DNA of 64,000 bases, from contig CAVZFB010000041.1 in the NCBI GenBank assembly GCA_963774345.1, positions 1-64,000 of the forward strand, read 5' to 3'. Position 1 is the stretch's first letter; each line of letters starts with the position of its first letter. This DNA comes from AP-15 sp963774345 (lineage in GTDB: Bacteria > Pseudomonadota > Alphaproteobacteria > ATCC43930 > CGMCC-115725). Of the stretch, positions 19,312-27,907 are shown in pieces. The position numbers and the translations under genes were made by a program. The notes beneath the pieces were generated by a model. It was given only the letters and a program-made list of their open reading frames with translations. It ran no database searches and was not told where the DNA came from.

Positions 19312-20409
19312 TCAAACGCGGTAGCGGCGGATCGCGTCCTGGTCGAATTTGAGCCCGAGCCCGGGTGCCGTCGGCATCACCAGCTCGCCGTTCTGCTGCT
19401 GCGGGACTTCCTCGAACAGCGGCATCAGCCACGGCATGTATTCGACGGTCAGCCCGTTCGGGACGGCGCCGATCAGGTGGACATGCACCTCGGGGATCAG
19501 ATGGCTGACCACCGGCAGGTTGAAGGCCTCGGCCATGCCGGCGACCTTCAGCCACTGGGTGACCCCGCCGACCCGGACCAGATCGATCATCACGACATCG
19601 ACCGAGCGGGCTTCGATCATGTGGCGGAACGGCGCGATGCCCCAGACATACTCGCCGCCGGCGACCGGCGTCGACAACGCCGCAGTGACCCGAGCGAGTC
19701 CCGGGAAATCGTCGGCGGTGGTTACGTCTTCGAGCCAGAACAGCCCGACCCCGGCATCCTCGACACGACGGCCGATATCGATCGCCTGCTCCGGCCGCCA
19801 GCGCTGGTTGATGTCGCACATCAGCTTGATGTCGGGGCCGATCGCCTCGCGCACCCGCCGCATGCGTTCGACCTCCTTGGCCGGGCTGGTCTCGCCCGGC
19901 AACGCCAGCTGCGTCTTCATCTCGCGCCAGCCCTTGTCCTTGAGCGTGGCCGCCGCCTGAACCACCCGATCTAGCGATAGCCCGCGCATCAAGGCGCCGC
20001 TGGCATAGGTCGGGACCCGGTCGCGCGCCCCGCCCAGCAACTTCCACAACGGCAGGTTCATCGATTTGGCGCGCAGATCCCACAGCGCGGTGTCGAGGGC
20101 GGAGTGCGCGAGGTTGAAGATGCCGCCGGGCCCGGCCGAGCCGGCCGCGCCGCGCAACTTCGCCGTGACCATCTCGACCCGCACCGGATCCTCGCCGACG
20201 CAGAGCGCGCCCAATTCCTCGACCGCAGTTTTAAGCGTGCCGGTCAGCGCCCCGCCGAAATAGGTGGCGCCGACGCCGACCGCGCCGTCGTCGGTTTCGA
20301 CCTCGACGGTGACGATCGGCCGCGTGCCGCTCGGGTTTTCGGCGGCGCCGGCGAGCGGCTCGTCGGCCGGAAGAGCCACGATGTTGGCGCGGATGCCGGT
20401 GACTTTCAT
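19312..20409 (-). CDS. Enolase-superfamily (mandelate racemase/muconate lactonizing) enzyme, copy B
   Basis: Intact, 365 residues from ATG 20409 (MKVTGIRANIVALPADEPLA). Barrel signatures match copy A almost word for word: IKLMCDINQRWRPEQAIDIG, GVGLFWLEDVTTADDF, TPVAGGEYVWG, PVVSHLIPEVHVHLIGAVP. Stretches of the DNA are also nearly identical, for example around 19435-19470 and 17903-17938, and around 19500-19545 and 17968-18012. Copy A has the same domain plan, so the pair arose by tandem duplication or gene conversion. It follows the class II aldolase gene with 20 bp between them. Confidence 0.9.
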   Translation of the reverse strand: MKVTGIRANIVALPADEPLAGAAENPSGTRPIVTVEVETDDGAVGVGATYFGGALTGTLKTAVEELGALCVGEDPVRVEMVTAKLRGAAGSAGPGGIFNLAHSALDTALWDLRAKSMNLPLWKLLGGARDRVPTYASGALMRGLSLDRVVQAAATLKDKGWREMKTQLALPGETSPAKEVERMRRVREAIGPDIKLMCDINQRWRPEQAIDIGRRVEDAGVGLFWLEDVTTADDFPGLARVTAALSTPVAGGEYVWGIAPFRHMIEARSVDVVMIDLVRVGGVTQWLKVAGMAEAFNLPVVSHLIPEVHVHLIGAVPNGLTVEYMPWLMPLFEEVPQQQNGELVMPTAPGLGLKFDQDAIRRYRV

Positions 20410-20429
20410 CGGGCGGGCCCTTTCGCTGA

Positions 20430-21212
20430 TCAGTTCTTGTAGCTCGGGTCGAGCCTGTCGCAGAGGCGCAGCAAAGCCGGCCATTCGCGCTGCCCCTGGA
20501 GGCGCGGCATGTTGCCGGCGAACTGCGCGGCCTGACGCTCGCAGGTGTCGGGCGACGGGACCACCATTTTGGCGCCGGCGGCGACGGCGGCCTGGATCTT
20601 CAGCTGCGCTTCGGCCGAGCGCTCGAAATGGTAGGTCGACGAGAACGCCTCGGCGACGTTGCGGCCGGTGGCCAGCAGGCCGTGGTTGCGCAATACCAGG
20701 ACCGGATGTTCGCCGATGTCATGCTGCAGCCGCTCGCGCTCGTCGATGTCGAGCGAGACGCCTTCGTAATCATGGTAGCCGAGCCGGTTGTAGAACCGCA
20801 TCGCCCATTGGCTGAGCGGCAGCAGACCCTCTTCGAGCGCGCCGACCGCGATGTCGGCCTCGGTGTGGGTGTGGACGACGCACTGCACGTCGGGCCGACC
20901 GAGATAGATCGCACCGTGGATCACGACGCCGGCATTGATCGGCTCGTATTCCGACGGCTCGATCAGATTGCCGTCCATGTCGACCTTTAAGAGGTTCGAG
21001 GCGGTGATCTCGTCGAACATCAGCCCCGAGGGGTTGATCAGCATCTGGTCGGTGGTGCCGGGCACCCGCGCCGAATTGTGCGTCAGCACCAGATCGTCCC
21101 AGCCGAAATGCGCGATCAGCCGGTAGCAGGCGGCGAGATCGACCCGCACCGCCCATTCCTCCGCGCTGATATGCGACGGCCGGTGCGAGATGTTGGCTTC
21201 AAGCGTGTCCAT
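20430..21212 (-). CDS. Class II aldolase/adducin-domain protein
   Basis: A 260-residue protein of the araD/fucA/adducin fold. Family features are HFGWDDLVLTHNSARVPG, INPSGLMFDEI, the zinc motif CVVHTHTEADIAVGA and VLVLRNHGLLATG, whose His completes the site. Family enzymes cleave or epimerise sugar phosphates or act as decarboxylases on related compounds. It leads the run aldolase, enolase copy B, VOC, enolase copy A, all on the minus strand with short gaps, so it probably works with them on a sugar-acid type substrate. That is inference. Confidence 0.85.
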   Translation of the reverse strand: MDTLEANISHRPSHISAEEWAVRVDLAACYRLIAHFGWDDLVLTHNSARVPGTTDQMLINPSGLMFDEITASNLLKVDMDGNLIEPSEYEPINAGVVIHGAIYLGRPDVQCVVHTHTEADIAVGALEEGLLPLSQWAMRFYNRLGYHDYEGVSLDIDERERLQHDIGEHPVLVLRNHGLLATGRNVAEAFSSTYHFERSAEAQLKIQAAVAAGAKMVVPSPDTCERQAAQFAGNMPRLQGQREWPALLRLCDRLDPSYKN

Positions 21213-21227
21213 TTGTTGTGACTCCTA

Positions 21228-21713
21228 TCAATCCCGGAAGACCATTACCACTACGGGCCCGGTTTCGGCATTGGCAATCTCGCTGCCGGCAAATCCGGCG
21301 CGCGCATAGGCATGCCGCGCCCGTTCATTTGCCGCGTCCGGATCGATGGCGACGAGCGGCGCTCCTTCGGCGATCAGCAGCTGCGCGAATTCGCGTAGGA
21401 ACGCGCTGCCGTGGCCGCGGCCGAGCATGTCGGGTTCGCCAATCAAGGCGTCGACCATCTTCGTTTCGCGCGGCAGATGTTCGAGGTGGATCTGCGGCCA
21501 GGCAGCACGCGAATAAGCCTGGGCATAAGCGAAAGGCCGGCCCCGATACTCGACGATATATTGGGCCATCAGCGGTTGATGCAGATCTTCGGCAAGCAAG
21601 GCGAGTTCAGCCGCCGGGTCGCCCCACCACCGCACCACCTCGGGCGTCTTCAGCCAGCCGGCGGCCAGCGGCAGGTCGTCGGCGGTGAACCGCCTGAACC
21701 TATAAGCCGACAT
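21228..21713 (-). CDS. GNAT acetyltransferase resembling AAC(6')
   Basis: This 161-residue protein has PEVVRWWGDP and IGEPDMLGRGHGSAFLREFA, which holds the acetyl-CoA loop (R/Q-x-x-G-x-G/A), then VAIDPDAANERARHAYARAGF. The arrangement resembles AAC(6')-type aminoglycoside N-acetyltransferases and RimJ/L relatives. Chromosomal members in soil bacteria often have no demonstrated role in resistance, so I give no resistance phenotype. It lies 16 bp ahead of the aldolase on the same strand. Confidence 0.8.
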   Translation of the reverse strand: MSAYRFRRFTADDLPLAAGWLKTPEVVRWWGDPAAELALLAEDLHQPLMAQYIVEYRGRPFAYAQAYSRAAWPQIHLEHLPRETKMVDALIGEPDMLGRGHGSAFLREFAQLLIAEGAPLVAIDPDAANERARHAYARAGFAGSEIANAETGPVVVMVFRD

Positions 21714-21728
21714 CTACTGCCGCCCGCT

Positions 21729-21786
21729 TACCCTCCCGCTGTGCGGGTCCCTCCCTCCCCGAATTCGGGGAGAGGGAGGGGGTAAG
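21729..21786. repeat. Compound GC-rich inverted repeat
   Basis: Two hairpins stand side by side: CCCGC TGT GCGGG (21735-21747) and a long dyad with arms of CCCTCC/CCCCGAA centred on GAATTC (21749-21780). Outer TTACCCTCCC and GGGAGGGGGTAA arms enclose both. It sits between the OB-fold gene and the GNAT gene (both minus), where it could end the upstream transcript. It has the same plan as the palindrome at 5824 but a different core. Confidence 0.75.
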
Positions 21787-21800
21787 GGGTCGGCGCGGCG

Positions 21801-22193
21801 TCAGACCGGGGTGAACATCGGCACCGGCGGGCCGCCGTCGCTGGGCTTGAAGACCAGCTTGACGGCTTGGCCGATGCGGATCTTGTCGAGGTCGCAATCG
21901 ACGATGTTGGTCATCATCGTCGGCCCCTCGGCGAGGGTGACGTAGCCGATCGCATAGGGGATCGGGGCGCGGCGCATCACGCTGTAGGTGTAGATCGTGC
22001 CGTTCCCCGAAACCTGCTGCAGTTCGGTCTTGTCGCTGAAGCAGAACGGGCAATGGGTGCGCGGATAGTAATGCGTCTTGCCGCAGGCGTTGCATTTGCC
22101 GATCATCAATTTGCCTTGCGCCGCCGCGTCCCAGAAGGCCTGGGTTTCGAGATTGGGCACCGGGGCCTGGATCTTGCGCTCCTGGCTCTGCAT
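21801..22193 (-). CDS. Zn-ribbon/OB-fold (DUF35) partner of a thiolase-like protein
   Basis: A 130-residue protein with an N-terminal helix, a rubredoxin-like zinc ribbon (CNACGKTHYYPRTHCPFC, four Cys) and an OB-fold (GNGTIYTYSVMRRAPIPYAIG). Proteins of this type bind acyl-CoA and pair with thiolase-like partners, for example in aldol-cleavage or thiolytic steps of sterol side-chain breakdown. It starts 5 bp after the stop of the thiolase-like gene on the same strand, the expected arrangement for such a pair. Confidence 0.88.
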   Translation of the reverse strand: MQSQERKIQAPVPNLETQAFWDAAAQGKLMIGKCNACGKTHYYPRTHCPFCFSDKTELQQVSGNGTIYTYSVMRRAPIPYAIGYVTLAEGPTMMTNIVDCDLDKIRIGQAVKLVFKPSDGGPPVPMFTPV

Positions 22194-22198
22194 CGCTC

Positions 22199-23371
22199 TC
22201 ACTCCCTTTCCAGGATCACGGTCGCCGCCCCGTGGCGGGTGCCGAGCGAGCCGCCGGTGCCGTGCGCCAAGGCCAGATCGCAGTTCGGCACCTGCACCTT
22301 GGGGTGCGCCTCGCCGCGCAGTTGCCTGACCGCTTCGAGGACCTTGGTCAGCCCGCCGCGGTTCGACGGGTGGTTGTTGCACAACCCCCCGCCATCGGTG
22401 TTGAACGGCAATTTGCCGGTGCCGGAGATCAGGTTGCCGTCGGAGACGAACTTCCCGCCCTGGCCCTTCTCGCAAAAGCCGAGATCCTCGATCTGCATCA
22501 CGACCGTGATCGTAAAGCTGTCGTAGATCGAGGCGTATTTGATGTCGGCGGGCTTGACCCCGGCCTCGGCAAAGGCCGCCGGCCCCGACCAAACCGCGCC
22601 CGAATAGGTCAGGTCGACCTGACCGCCCATCTGGTGCTTGGGCGCCTCGCCGGCGCCGATGAGTTTGACCAACGGCCGCTTCAGGCTTTTTGCAACCTCG
22701 GGGCTGGCGACGATGATTGCGCCGCCGCCATCGCTGATCACGCAGCAATCGAGCCGGTGCAACGGGTCGGCGATCATCGGCGAATTGACCACGTCCTCGA
22801 CCGTGACGACGTCGCGCAGCATCGCATGCGGGTTGTACTGCGCATGATGCGAGGCCGCGACCTTGACCCAGGCGAGCTGTTCGCTGGTCGTGCCGTATTG
22901 GTGCATGTGCCGCATCGCGCACATCGCGTACATGTTGGCGGTGGCCGGCGCGTAGGGGTTTTCGAACGCGGTCTCGGCCGACTGCACCGTCGTGGCCCGG
23001 GGCGCGGTGCCGGTCGCCACCCCCTCGGTGCGCGGCCTTCCGGCCAAGGTGATCAGCGCGATCGAGCATTTGCCGAGGGCGATCGCCTCGGCCGCATGAC
23101 CGACCTGCAACAGGTAGGACGAGCCGCCGGTGTCGGTCGAGTCCCAGTGGCGCAGCTTGAGACCGAGATAGTCCACCATCGACAGGGCGCCGAGGCCGGG
23201 GGTGTCGCCGGCGGCGCAGAAATAGCCGTCGATGTCGCCTTTGCCGAGCCCGGCATCGGCGAGCGCACCCTGCGCGCATTCGGCATGTAGTTGAAACAGC
23301 GACTTGTCGTCGGCCTTGCGCGTCGGGTGTTCGAAAATCCCGGCGATATACGCCTTTCCCTTGATGCTCAT
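22199..23371 (-). CDS. Thiolase-like (SCP-x/lipid-transfer type) protein
   Basis: An intact 390-residue thiolase-superfamily protein from ATG 23371. It carries AECAQGALADAGLGKGDIDGY, DYLGLKLRHWDSTDTGGSS, a central NMYAMCAMRHMHQYGTT, VSDGNLISGTGKLPFNTDGG and CDLALAHGTGGSLGTRHGAA. The usual Cys nucleophile position is replaced in the TGGSS segment, as in thiolase-like partners of DUF35 proteins, so catalysis may be a retro-aldol rather than thiolysis. The adjacent OB-fold gene supports a complex. Substrate is unknown, plausibly a branched or cyclic acyl-CoA. Confidence 0.85.
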   Translation of the reverse strand: MSIKGKAYIAGIFEHPTRKADDKSLFQLHAECAQGALADAGLGKGDIDGYFCAAGDTPGLGALSMVDYLGLKLRHWDSTDTGGSSYLLQVGHAAEAIALGKCSIALITLAGRPRTEGVATGTAPRATTVQSAETAFENPYAPATANMYAMCAMRHMHQYGTTSEQLAWVKVAASHHAQYNPHAMLRDVVTVEDVVNSPMIADPLHRLDCCVISDGGGAIIVASPEVAKSLKRPLVKLIGAGEAPKHQMGGQVDLTYSGAVWSGPAAFAEAGVKPADIKYASIYDSFTITVVMQIEDLGFCEKGQGGKFVSDGNLISGTGKLPFNTDGGGLCNNHPSNRGGLTKVLEAVRQLRGEAHPKVQVPNCDLALAHGTGGSLGTRHGAATVILERE

Positions 23372-23575
23372 CGCCGGCCCGTCCTCCCCGAGGCTGATGT
23401 CAGAATGCGCGACGATGGGATACCGTTCGGCGTCTGCGGTCAATCCCCGCAACATCAAAGCAGCATGCCTCGCGGTGAGCCGCGGCGGCCCGCGCAGCGT
23501 CGACCCCGGCTTAGCCTTGACAGCGCGGCGATCGCGGATCGGAATTGGCGTTTGTCGCGCCCGAGGGAGGATCAC

Positions 23576-24715
23576 GTGAAAGTCGGTATCGCACTCAACA
23601 TGCTGTCCGAGCCCGGCCGCACCGATGTCGCCGTCGTCTCCGACCATCTGGCGATGGGCGATCTCGCCGAGCCGCTCGGCTTCGACTCGCTGTTTGCGCT
23701 CGAGCATCATTTCACCGGCTATGCGATGTCGCCGGCGCCGTTGCAGCTCTTGGCCTATTTCGCCGGCCGCACCAGGCGGATCACCTTCGGCACCTCGGTC
23801 ATCGTCTTGCCGTGGCACGACCCGATAAGGGTCGCCGAGGAGATCGCGCTCCTCGACATATTGTGCGGCGGGCGCTGCCTGTTCGGCTTTGGCCGCGGGG
23901 CGGCGAGCGTCGAATATGCCGGGTTCCGCATCCCGATGGGCGAGGCCCGGCCGCGCTTTGCCGAAAGCGCCCAATTGATCCGCAAGGCGTTGCGCGAGCC
24001 CGAATTCGAATGGCAGGGCGAATTCTACCAGATCCCGCGCACGTCGATCCGGCCGCGGCCGGTCTCGCACCCCGAGGAGCGCTTCTTCGCTTCGTCGGTC
24101 AGCCCGGAATCGGCCGAGATCATGGCCAAGCTCGGTTTCGGCATCCTGGTGGTGATGCAGAACGAGTGGCCGAAGGCGGCCGAGAACATCGTCGCCTATC
24201 GCGAGATCGCGCTTTCCGTAGGGCACCACCCGCCGCCGCCGATCATCCTGACCAACGTCTCCTGCGCCGAAAGCCGCGACGAGGCGCAGGACCGGGCGAT
24301 GCAATGGCTCGGCAAGAAGTGGGAGTCGATCGACAACCACTACCATTTCTCCGACGGCCACCTGGCCACGGTCAAAGGCTACGAAACCTACGGCAAGATG
24401 GCGAAAACCTATGCCCGGCTGCAGGACGAAGAAGAACGGGTGCGGGCCACCGAATTCTACGTCAAGATCCAGATCGTCGGCACGCCCAAGGACTGCATCG
24501 ACCAGATCGCCGAGTTGCAGCGGCTGACCGGGACCGACCACCTGGTCACCGAATTCTCGTTCGGCGGCATCCCGCATCACGACGCCGAAAAGAACATGCG
24601 CCTGTTCGCCGCCCAGGCACTGCCGGTCTTGCAGCAGGACGCCGCCTTTTCGACGCCGCCCGCCCCGGCCCGGCCGCAACCGGCCGCCGCCTCCGACCTG
24701 TTCGCTCCGGCATAG
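23576..24715 (+). CDS. LLM-class flavin-dependent oxidoreductase
   Basis: From a GTG at 23576, preceded by GAGGGAGG, the protein is 379 residues and has the luciferase-like barrel: GFDSLFALEHHFTGY, RRITFGTSVIVLPWHDPIRV, RCLFGFGRGAASVEY and HLVTEFSFGGIPHHDAEKNM. These enzymes use reduced FMN or F420 to oxidise or cleave substrates. The C-terminal 30 residues are Pro/Ala-rich and probably disordered. It is divergent from the thiolase-like gene across about 200 bp, where a shared regulatory region would lie. Confidence 0.88.
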   Translation: MKVGIALNMLSEPGRTDVAVVSDHLAMGDLAEPLGFDSLFALEHHFTGYAMSPAPLQLLAYFAGRTRRITFGTSVIVLPWHDPIRVAEEIALLDILCGGRCLFGFGRGAASVEYAGFRIPMGEARPRFAESAQLIRKALREPEFEWQGEFYQIPRTSIRPRPVSHPEERFFASSVSPESAEIMAKLGFGILVVMQNEWPKAAENIVAYREIALSVGHHPPPPIILTNVSCAESRDEAQDRAMQWLGKKWESIDNHYHFSDGHLATVKGYETYGKMAKTYARLQDEEERVRATEFYVKIQIVGTPKDCIDQIAELQRLTGTDHLVTEFSFGGIPHHDAEKNMRLFAAQALPVLQQDAAFSTPPAPARPQPAAASDLFAPA

Positions 24716-25103
24716 CGCGGCATCCGTCAAAAGGCGAGGTGATCGGCGGCAACGGCTCCCGGACCGGCACGTAAATGCTGCGCCGGCTCGGGGCTCACGT
24801 GGTCGGCATCGCGTTCACGATCGACAACGTGCGGGACCGACATCACGGTCGGCTGTGACACCGCGATCAACGTTACGCTCGGGGCGATCGAGCATCGACG
24901 ATGTCGTCTGCAATCGGTTTGGCGGAACCGCCCGAAACGTGCGCGCCCCAATCTTCTATCGCAGCTTCGCCGTTCCATAGGCGCTCGAAGAGCGCATCCT
25001 GTTCCATAGCGTTCAACCCTCGGCCCATCGGCGCGTGCCCGATCTATGATGGCGCGATCGAGGCAAGTCGGACCAAGGGAGCAGATCGGTGCGCAACCCA
25101 GCC
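24716..25103. other. Gap with no convincing gene
   Basis: No full gene is supported. A short stretch near 24775-24858 (RRLGAHVVGIAFTID) resembles the C-terminus of an adenine phosphoribosyltransferase, too short to call. A 44-codon minus-strand reading frame near 24875-25010 (MEQDALFERLWNGEAAIEDW) has coding-like composition but no known relative. Confidence 0.5.
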
Positions 25104-25589
25104 TCAATGATCGACGACCAGCGAGCTGTTTCCGATCGAATAGCCCGCACCGTTGCTGGTCCCAACCATGGCGCCGAGAACCTGCACCCGATGCGTGCCG
25201 ACGGTCGGCGCCACATAGATCACCTGGCGGACCGCACCGGTGTTGATGTAATCGGCTACGACCCCCGTGCACAGCGCGAAATCCGTGGTTGCCGGATCGG
25301 CGAGGTTTCCGTCGACCGTTATCAGGGCGTTGAAGTGGACCAGGTTGTTTCCGGTGATGCCGCATTGCGCGGTATAGGTGATCCGGACCTTTTCGCGCCG
25401 CACCGTCGTTGTGAAGACCACGGTGGTGCCGCCGTTCCTGGTCAGCGGCAGCGGAAACAGCGTCATGATCGAGCCGCCCAAAGTCCCGACCCATGCCGCC
25501 GTGGCCAGCAACTCCGCTGAAGCCGGCACCGCCGCTGTAACCGCCGCCGACCACGCCAAGATGCCAAAGACCGAACATTTCACGCGCAT
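25104..25589 (-). CDS. Secreted hypothetical beta-rich protein
   Basis: A 161-residue protein with a clear signal peptide (FGILAWSAAVTAAVPASA). The mature part is beta-rich and Thr/Gly/Val heavy (TTVVFTTTVRREKVRITYTAQ, ALITVDGNL) with two cysteines (AQCGI, LCTGV). No family recognised. It is divergent from the CBS-domain gene across about 90 bp, so both may share a regulatory region. Confidence 0.65.
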   Translation of the reverse strand: MRVKCSVFGILAWSAAVTAAVPASAELLATAAWVGTLGGSIMTLFPLPLTRNGGTTVVFTTTVRREKVRITYTAQCGITGNNLVHFNALITVDGNLADPATTDFALCTGVVADYINTGAVRQVIYVAPTVGTHRVQVLGAMVGTSNGAGYSIGNSSLVVDH

Positions 25590-25677
25590 CGCCGTCTCCT
25601 TTGCCGACTGACGAGCCTATGACAATCGGTGTAGCCTCGACAAAATCATACTCCCGAGGCACGCGGGCAGGTGCGGC

Positions 25678-26706
25678 ATGCAGGCACGGCAGATCATGAC
25701 CAAGGACGTGGTAACGGTCTCGCCCGAGACTCCGACCTCCCAAATAGCGCAACGGCTTCTCGAGCATAAGATCAGCGCCGCGCCTGTCACCGATAGTTCG
25801 GGAATGGTGATCGGCATGGTCAGCGAAGGGGATTTGATCGGGCGCAGCGACGCCGACCGGGAGGCCCGGCGCGACTGGTGGCTGTCGCTGATCGCCGAGG
25901 GCGAGGCGCTGCATCCCGGTTTTCTGGCGACTCTGCGCCGGCCGCAGCTGACCGCGCGCGACATCATGTCCGGCCCCGTGGTCCGGGTCACCGAAAATAC
26001 CGAAGATACGGAAATCGCCCGGCTGTTGGAGACGCACCGCATCAAGCGGGTGCCGGTCGTGCGGGACGGCCGCCTGATCGGCATCGTCAGCCGCGCCGAC
26101 CTGCTGCGGGCTTTTGCCGATCGTGGGATGGAGCAGCCGCCGGAGCACATCTCCCGCGCGCGCAGCCTGCTGGCCGAAGCGCTCTCCACGATCGACGAAC
26201 ATTTCCTTCGGCATCGGGACCGACCCCACGCCGAAGCTGCTGCTGCCGCCAGCCCGGCTTCCGACGGGCGGGCCGAAAACACCGTGTGCGCCGCCGATTT
26301 CCGCGGGCTGATCGCCGATTTCGATCGACAGCAGGCCGAGCATCACGACGCGGCGCGGCGCGCTTCGGCCGAGCGGCGCCAACAACAAGTCCAGGAGCTG
26401 ATCGACCGGCATATCGCCGCCGGCAACTGGAATGCGACGCTGCACCAGGCCCGCGCGGCCGCCGAGCACGGCGAGCAGGAATTCATGGTGCTGCGGTTCC
26501 CTGCCGATTTGTGCACCGATCACGGGCGGGCGATCAACGCGCCGCAGCAGGACTGGCCGAAGACGCTGCGCGGCGAGGCCGCCGAGATCTATCTGCAGTG
26601 GGAACACGAGCTGAAGCCTCGCGGCTTTCGCCTGACCGCACGCGTGCTCGATTTTCCCGACGGCAAACCGGGCGACATCGGCTTGTTCCTCGGCTGGGGC
26701 CAGTGA
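25678..26706 (+). CDS. Tandem CBS-domain protein with helical C-terminal extension
   Basis: A 342-residue protein. Residues 1-65 and about 95-150 form two CBS domains (MTKDVVTVSPETPTSQIA, VVRVTENTEDTEIARLLETH, GRLIGIVSRADLLRAFAD), together a Bateman module that typically binds adenosine nucleotides. The remaining half has a charged helix-rich stretch (QQAEHHDAARRASAERRQQQ) and a compact C-terminal domain (EFMVLRFPADLCTDHGRAIN, LKPRGFRLTARVLDFP). No partner enzyme or channel is fused, so the role is likely sensing or scaffolding. Start ATG 25678. Confidence 0.8.
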   Translation: MQARQIMTKDVVTVSPETPTSQIAQRLLEHKISAAPVTDSSGMVIGMVSEGDLIGRSDADREARRDWWLSLIAEGEALHPGFLATLRRPQLTARDIMSGPVVRVTENTEDTEIARLLETHRIKRVPVVRDGRLIGIVSRADLLRAFADRGMEQPPEHISRARSLLAEALSTIDEHFLRHRDRPHAEAAAAASPASDGRAENTVCAADFRGLIADFDRQQAEHHDAARRASAERRQQQVQELIDRHIAAGNWNATLHQARAAAEHGEQEFMVLRFPADLCTDHGRAINAPQQDWPKTLRGEAAEIYLQWEHELKPRGFRLTARVLDFPDGKPGDIGLFLGWGQ

Positions 26707-26828
26707 CGCCGAGCCTCGCCCGTCGGAGGTTGACACCGTTGCGGCGGTGAGGCGACATGCCGCCGCCCCGGCGCCAGTGTCGCCGGGCACAGGGAGAAAT
26801 CTCTCACACCGCACACGGGAGAGCCTCA

Positions 26829-27389
26829 GTGGATCGTCTTGAATTTGAAGCGGAACTCAGGCGCGAAGGCTACAGCGTCGTCAACGCCAGCCTGACACCG
26901 AACCTAAGGGCAGCCAATCACAGCCATGATTTCGACGCCAAGCTCTTTGTCCTCGGCGGCGAAATCACCATTACCCGTGACAACAAGCCGGAAACCTTCC
27001 GTGCCGGACAGTGTTGTGAGGTCCCCGCCAACTGCATGCATGCCGAGCATGTCGGCCCTGAGGGTGTCGCCTATGTGTCCGGCCGCCGCCGCAACGGCGG
27101 GCCGCTTTCGCGCCAGGCGTTTGAGAGCGATTTGCGCCGAGAGGGCTTTGAGGTCGTTCACGGCGGCCAGGCGGCCGGCTTTGCCGAGGATTTGCATGCC
27201 CACGACTTCGACGTGCGGATCATGGTTCTGGGCGGGGAGATCACCGTTTGCCGAAACGGCGGGTCGCAAACATTCCGGGCCGGCGATCATTGCGAGATCC
27301 CGGCGGATTGCCAGCACACCACAAAAGTGGGACCGGAAGGTGTCGCCTACACCGTCGGCAAAGCCGATCGCCGACCCGCCAGCAGCTGA
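26829..27389 (+). CDS. Tandem cupin protein with internal duplication
   Basis: Two cupin units fill the 186-residue protein from GTG 26829. Unit one (residues 1-85) reads EFEAELRREGYSVVNASL, NHSHDFDAKLFVLGGEITIT, TFRAGQCCEVPANCMHAEHVG; unit two (about 95-180) repeats FESDLRREGFEVVHG, LHAHDFDVRIMVLGGEITVC and TFRAGDHCEIPADCQHTTKVG. Each has H-x-H-x(n)-G-E and a later His, the metal-binding cupin set, so both halves look competent. Two further Cys per unit could add a metal site. Its reaction is unknown. Confidence 0.85.
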   Translation: MDRLEFEAELRREGYSVVNASLTPNLRAANHSHDFDAKLFVLGGEITITRDNKPETFRAGQCCEVPANCMHAEHVGPEGVAYVSGRRRNGGPLSRQAFESDLRREGFEVVHGGQAAGFAEDLHAHDFDVRIMVLGGEITVCRNGGSQTFRAGDHCEIPADCQHTTKVGPEGVAYTVGKADRRPASS

Positions 27390-27907
27390 GGCTACCCGGG
27401 TGGGTGGTGGTTAAACCCACCACGGCTTCGCCTTCGCTTTGTTCCGTTTGATGACTGGTATCCGCCGGCCAGATTCGCGGCGATACGGGATTGCCAGCCG
27501 AGGCAATACGCTGCGCAGTAATGTATCTGTCGCAAGAAGGTAGCCCACGCGGTCCGGCTGTCGCGAGCTCCACCGGATGCTTGGCAAACTGGCCCCGACG
27601 ACGGGGTAACGGTAACGCGCGTCGACAGGTGGTGGCACCGTAGGCCGACACCTACACCAGCGCCGGGCGCTTGATGCTGGTGGTTCTCGGCGGCTAGCGG
27701 ACGTGGAGCGCGATCTTATCCGCACCGCACTGCCGAAGGCCGGAGCCGCGCCAAGGCCGAGGAAAGGCCATGGCGCCTCCCTTCCCTCACAGCGGCAACA
27801 AAAAAAGAGCACCGGCCGCCACGCGCGACGTTGCAGGAATTGGCGACAACTGTTACCGCGACATATCCACCACGCGCCGTGCCACGCGCGCGGCGTGATC
27901 CCCCAGT
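27390..27907. other. Intergenic stretch with a stem-loop, otherwise featureless
   Basis: A perfect 7-bp stem (GTGGTGG / CCACCAC, 27404-27423) lies 15 bp after the tandem cupin stop and may terminate it. From about 27430 to 27907 I see no gene: open frames there show no domain and no coding-like pattern. Composition moves toward lower GC at the end, where the membrane gene begins. Confidence 0.45.

Noticed and set aside
24775..24858. Adenine phosphoribosyltransferase-like C-terminal stub
   Set aside because: Only about 15 residues of resemblance, too short to call a feature.
24727..26814. Very long minus-strand frame opposite the CBS-domain gene
   Set aside because: High-GC antisense frame without any domain; the CBS gene on the plus strand explains the region.
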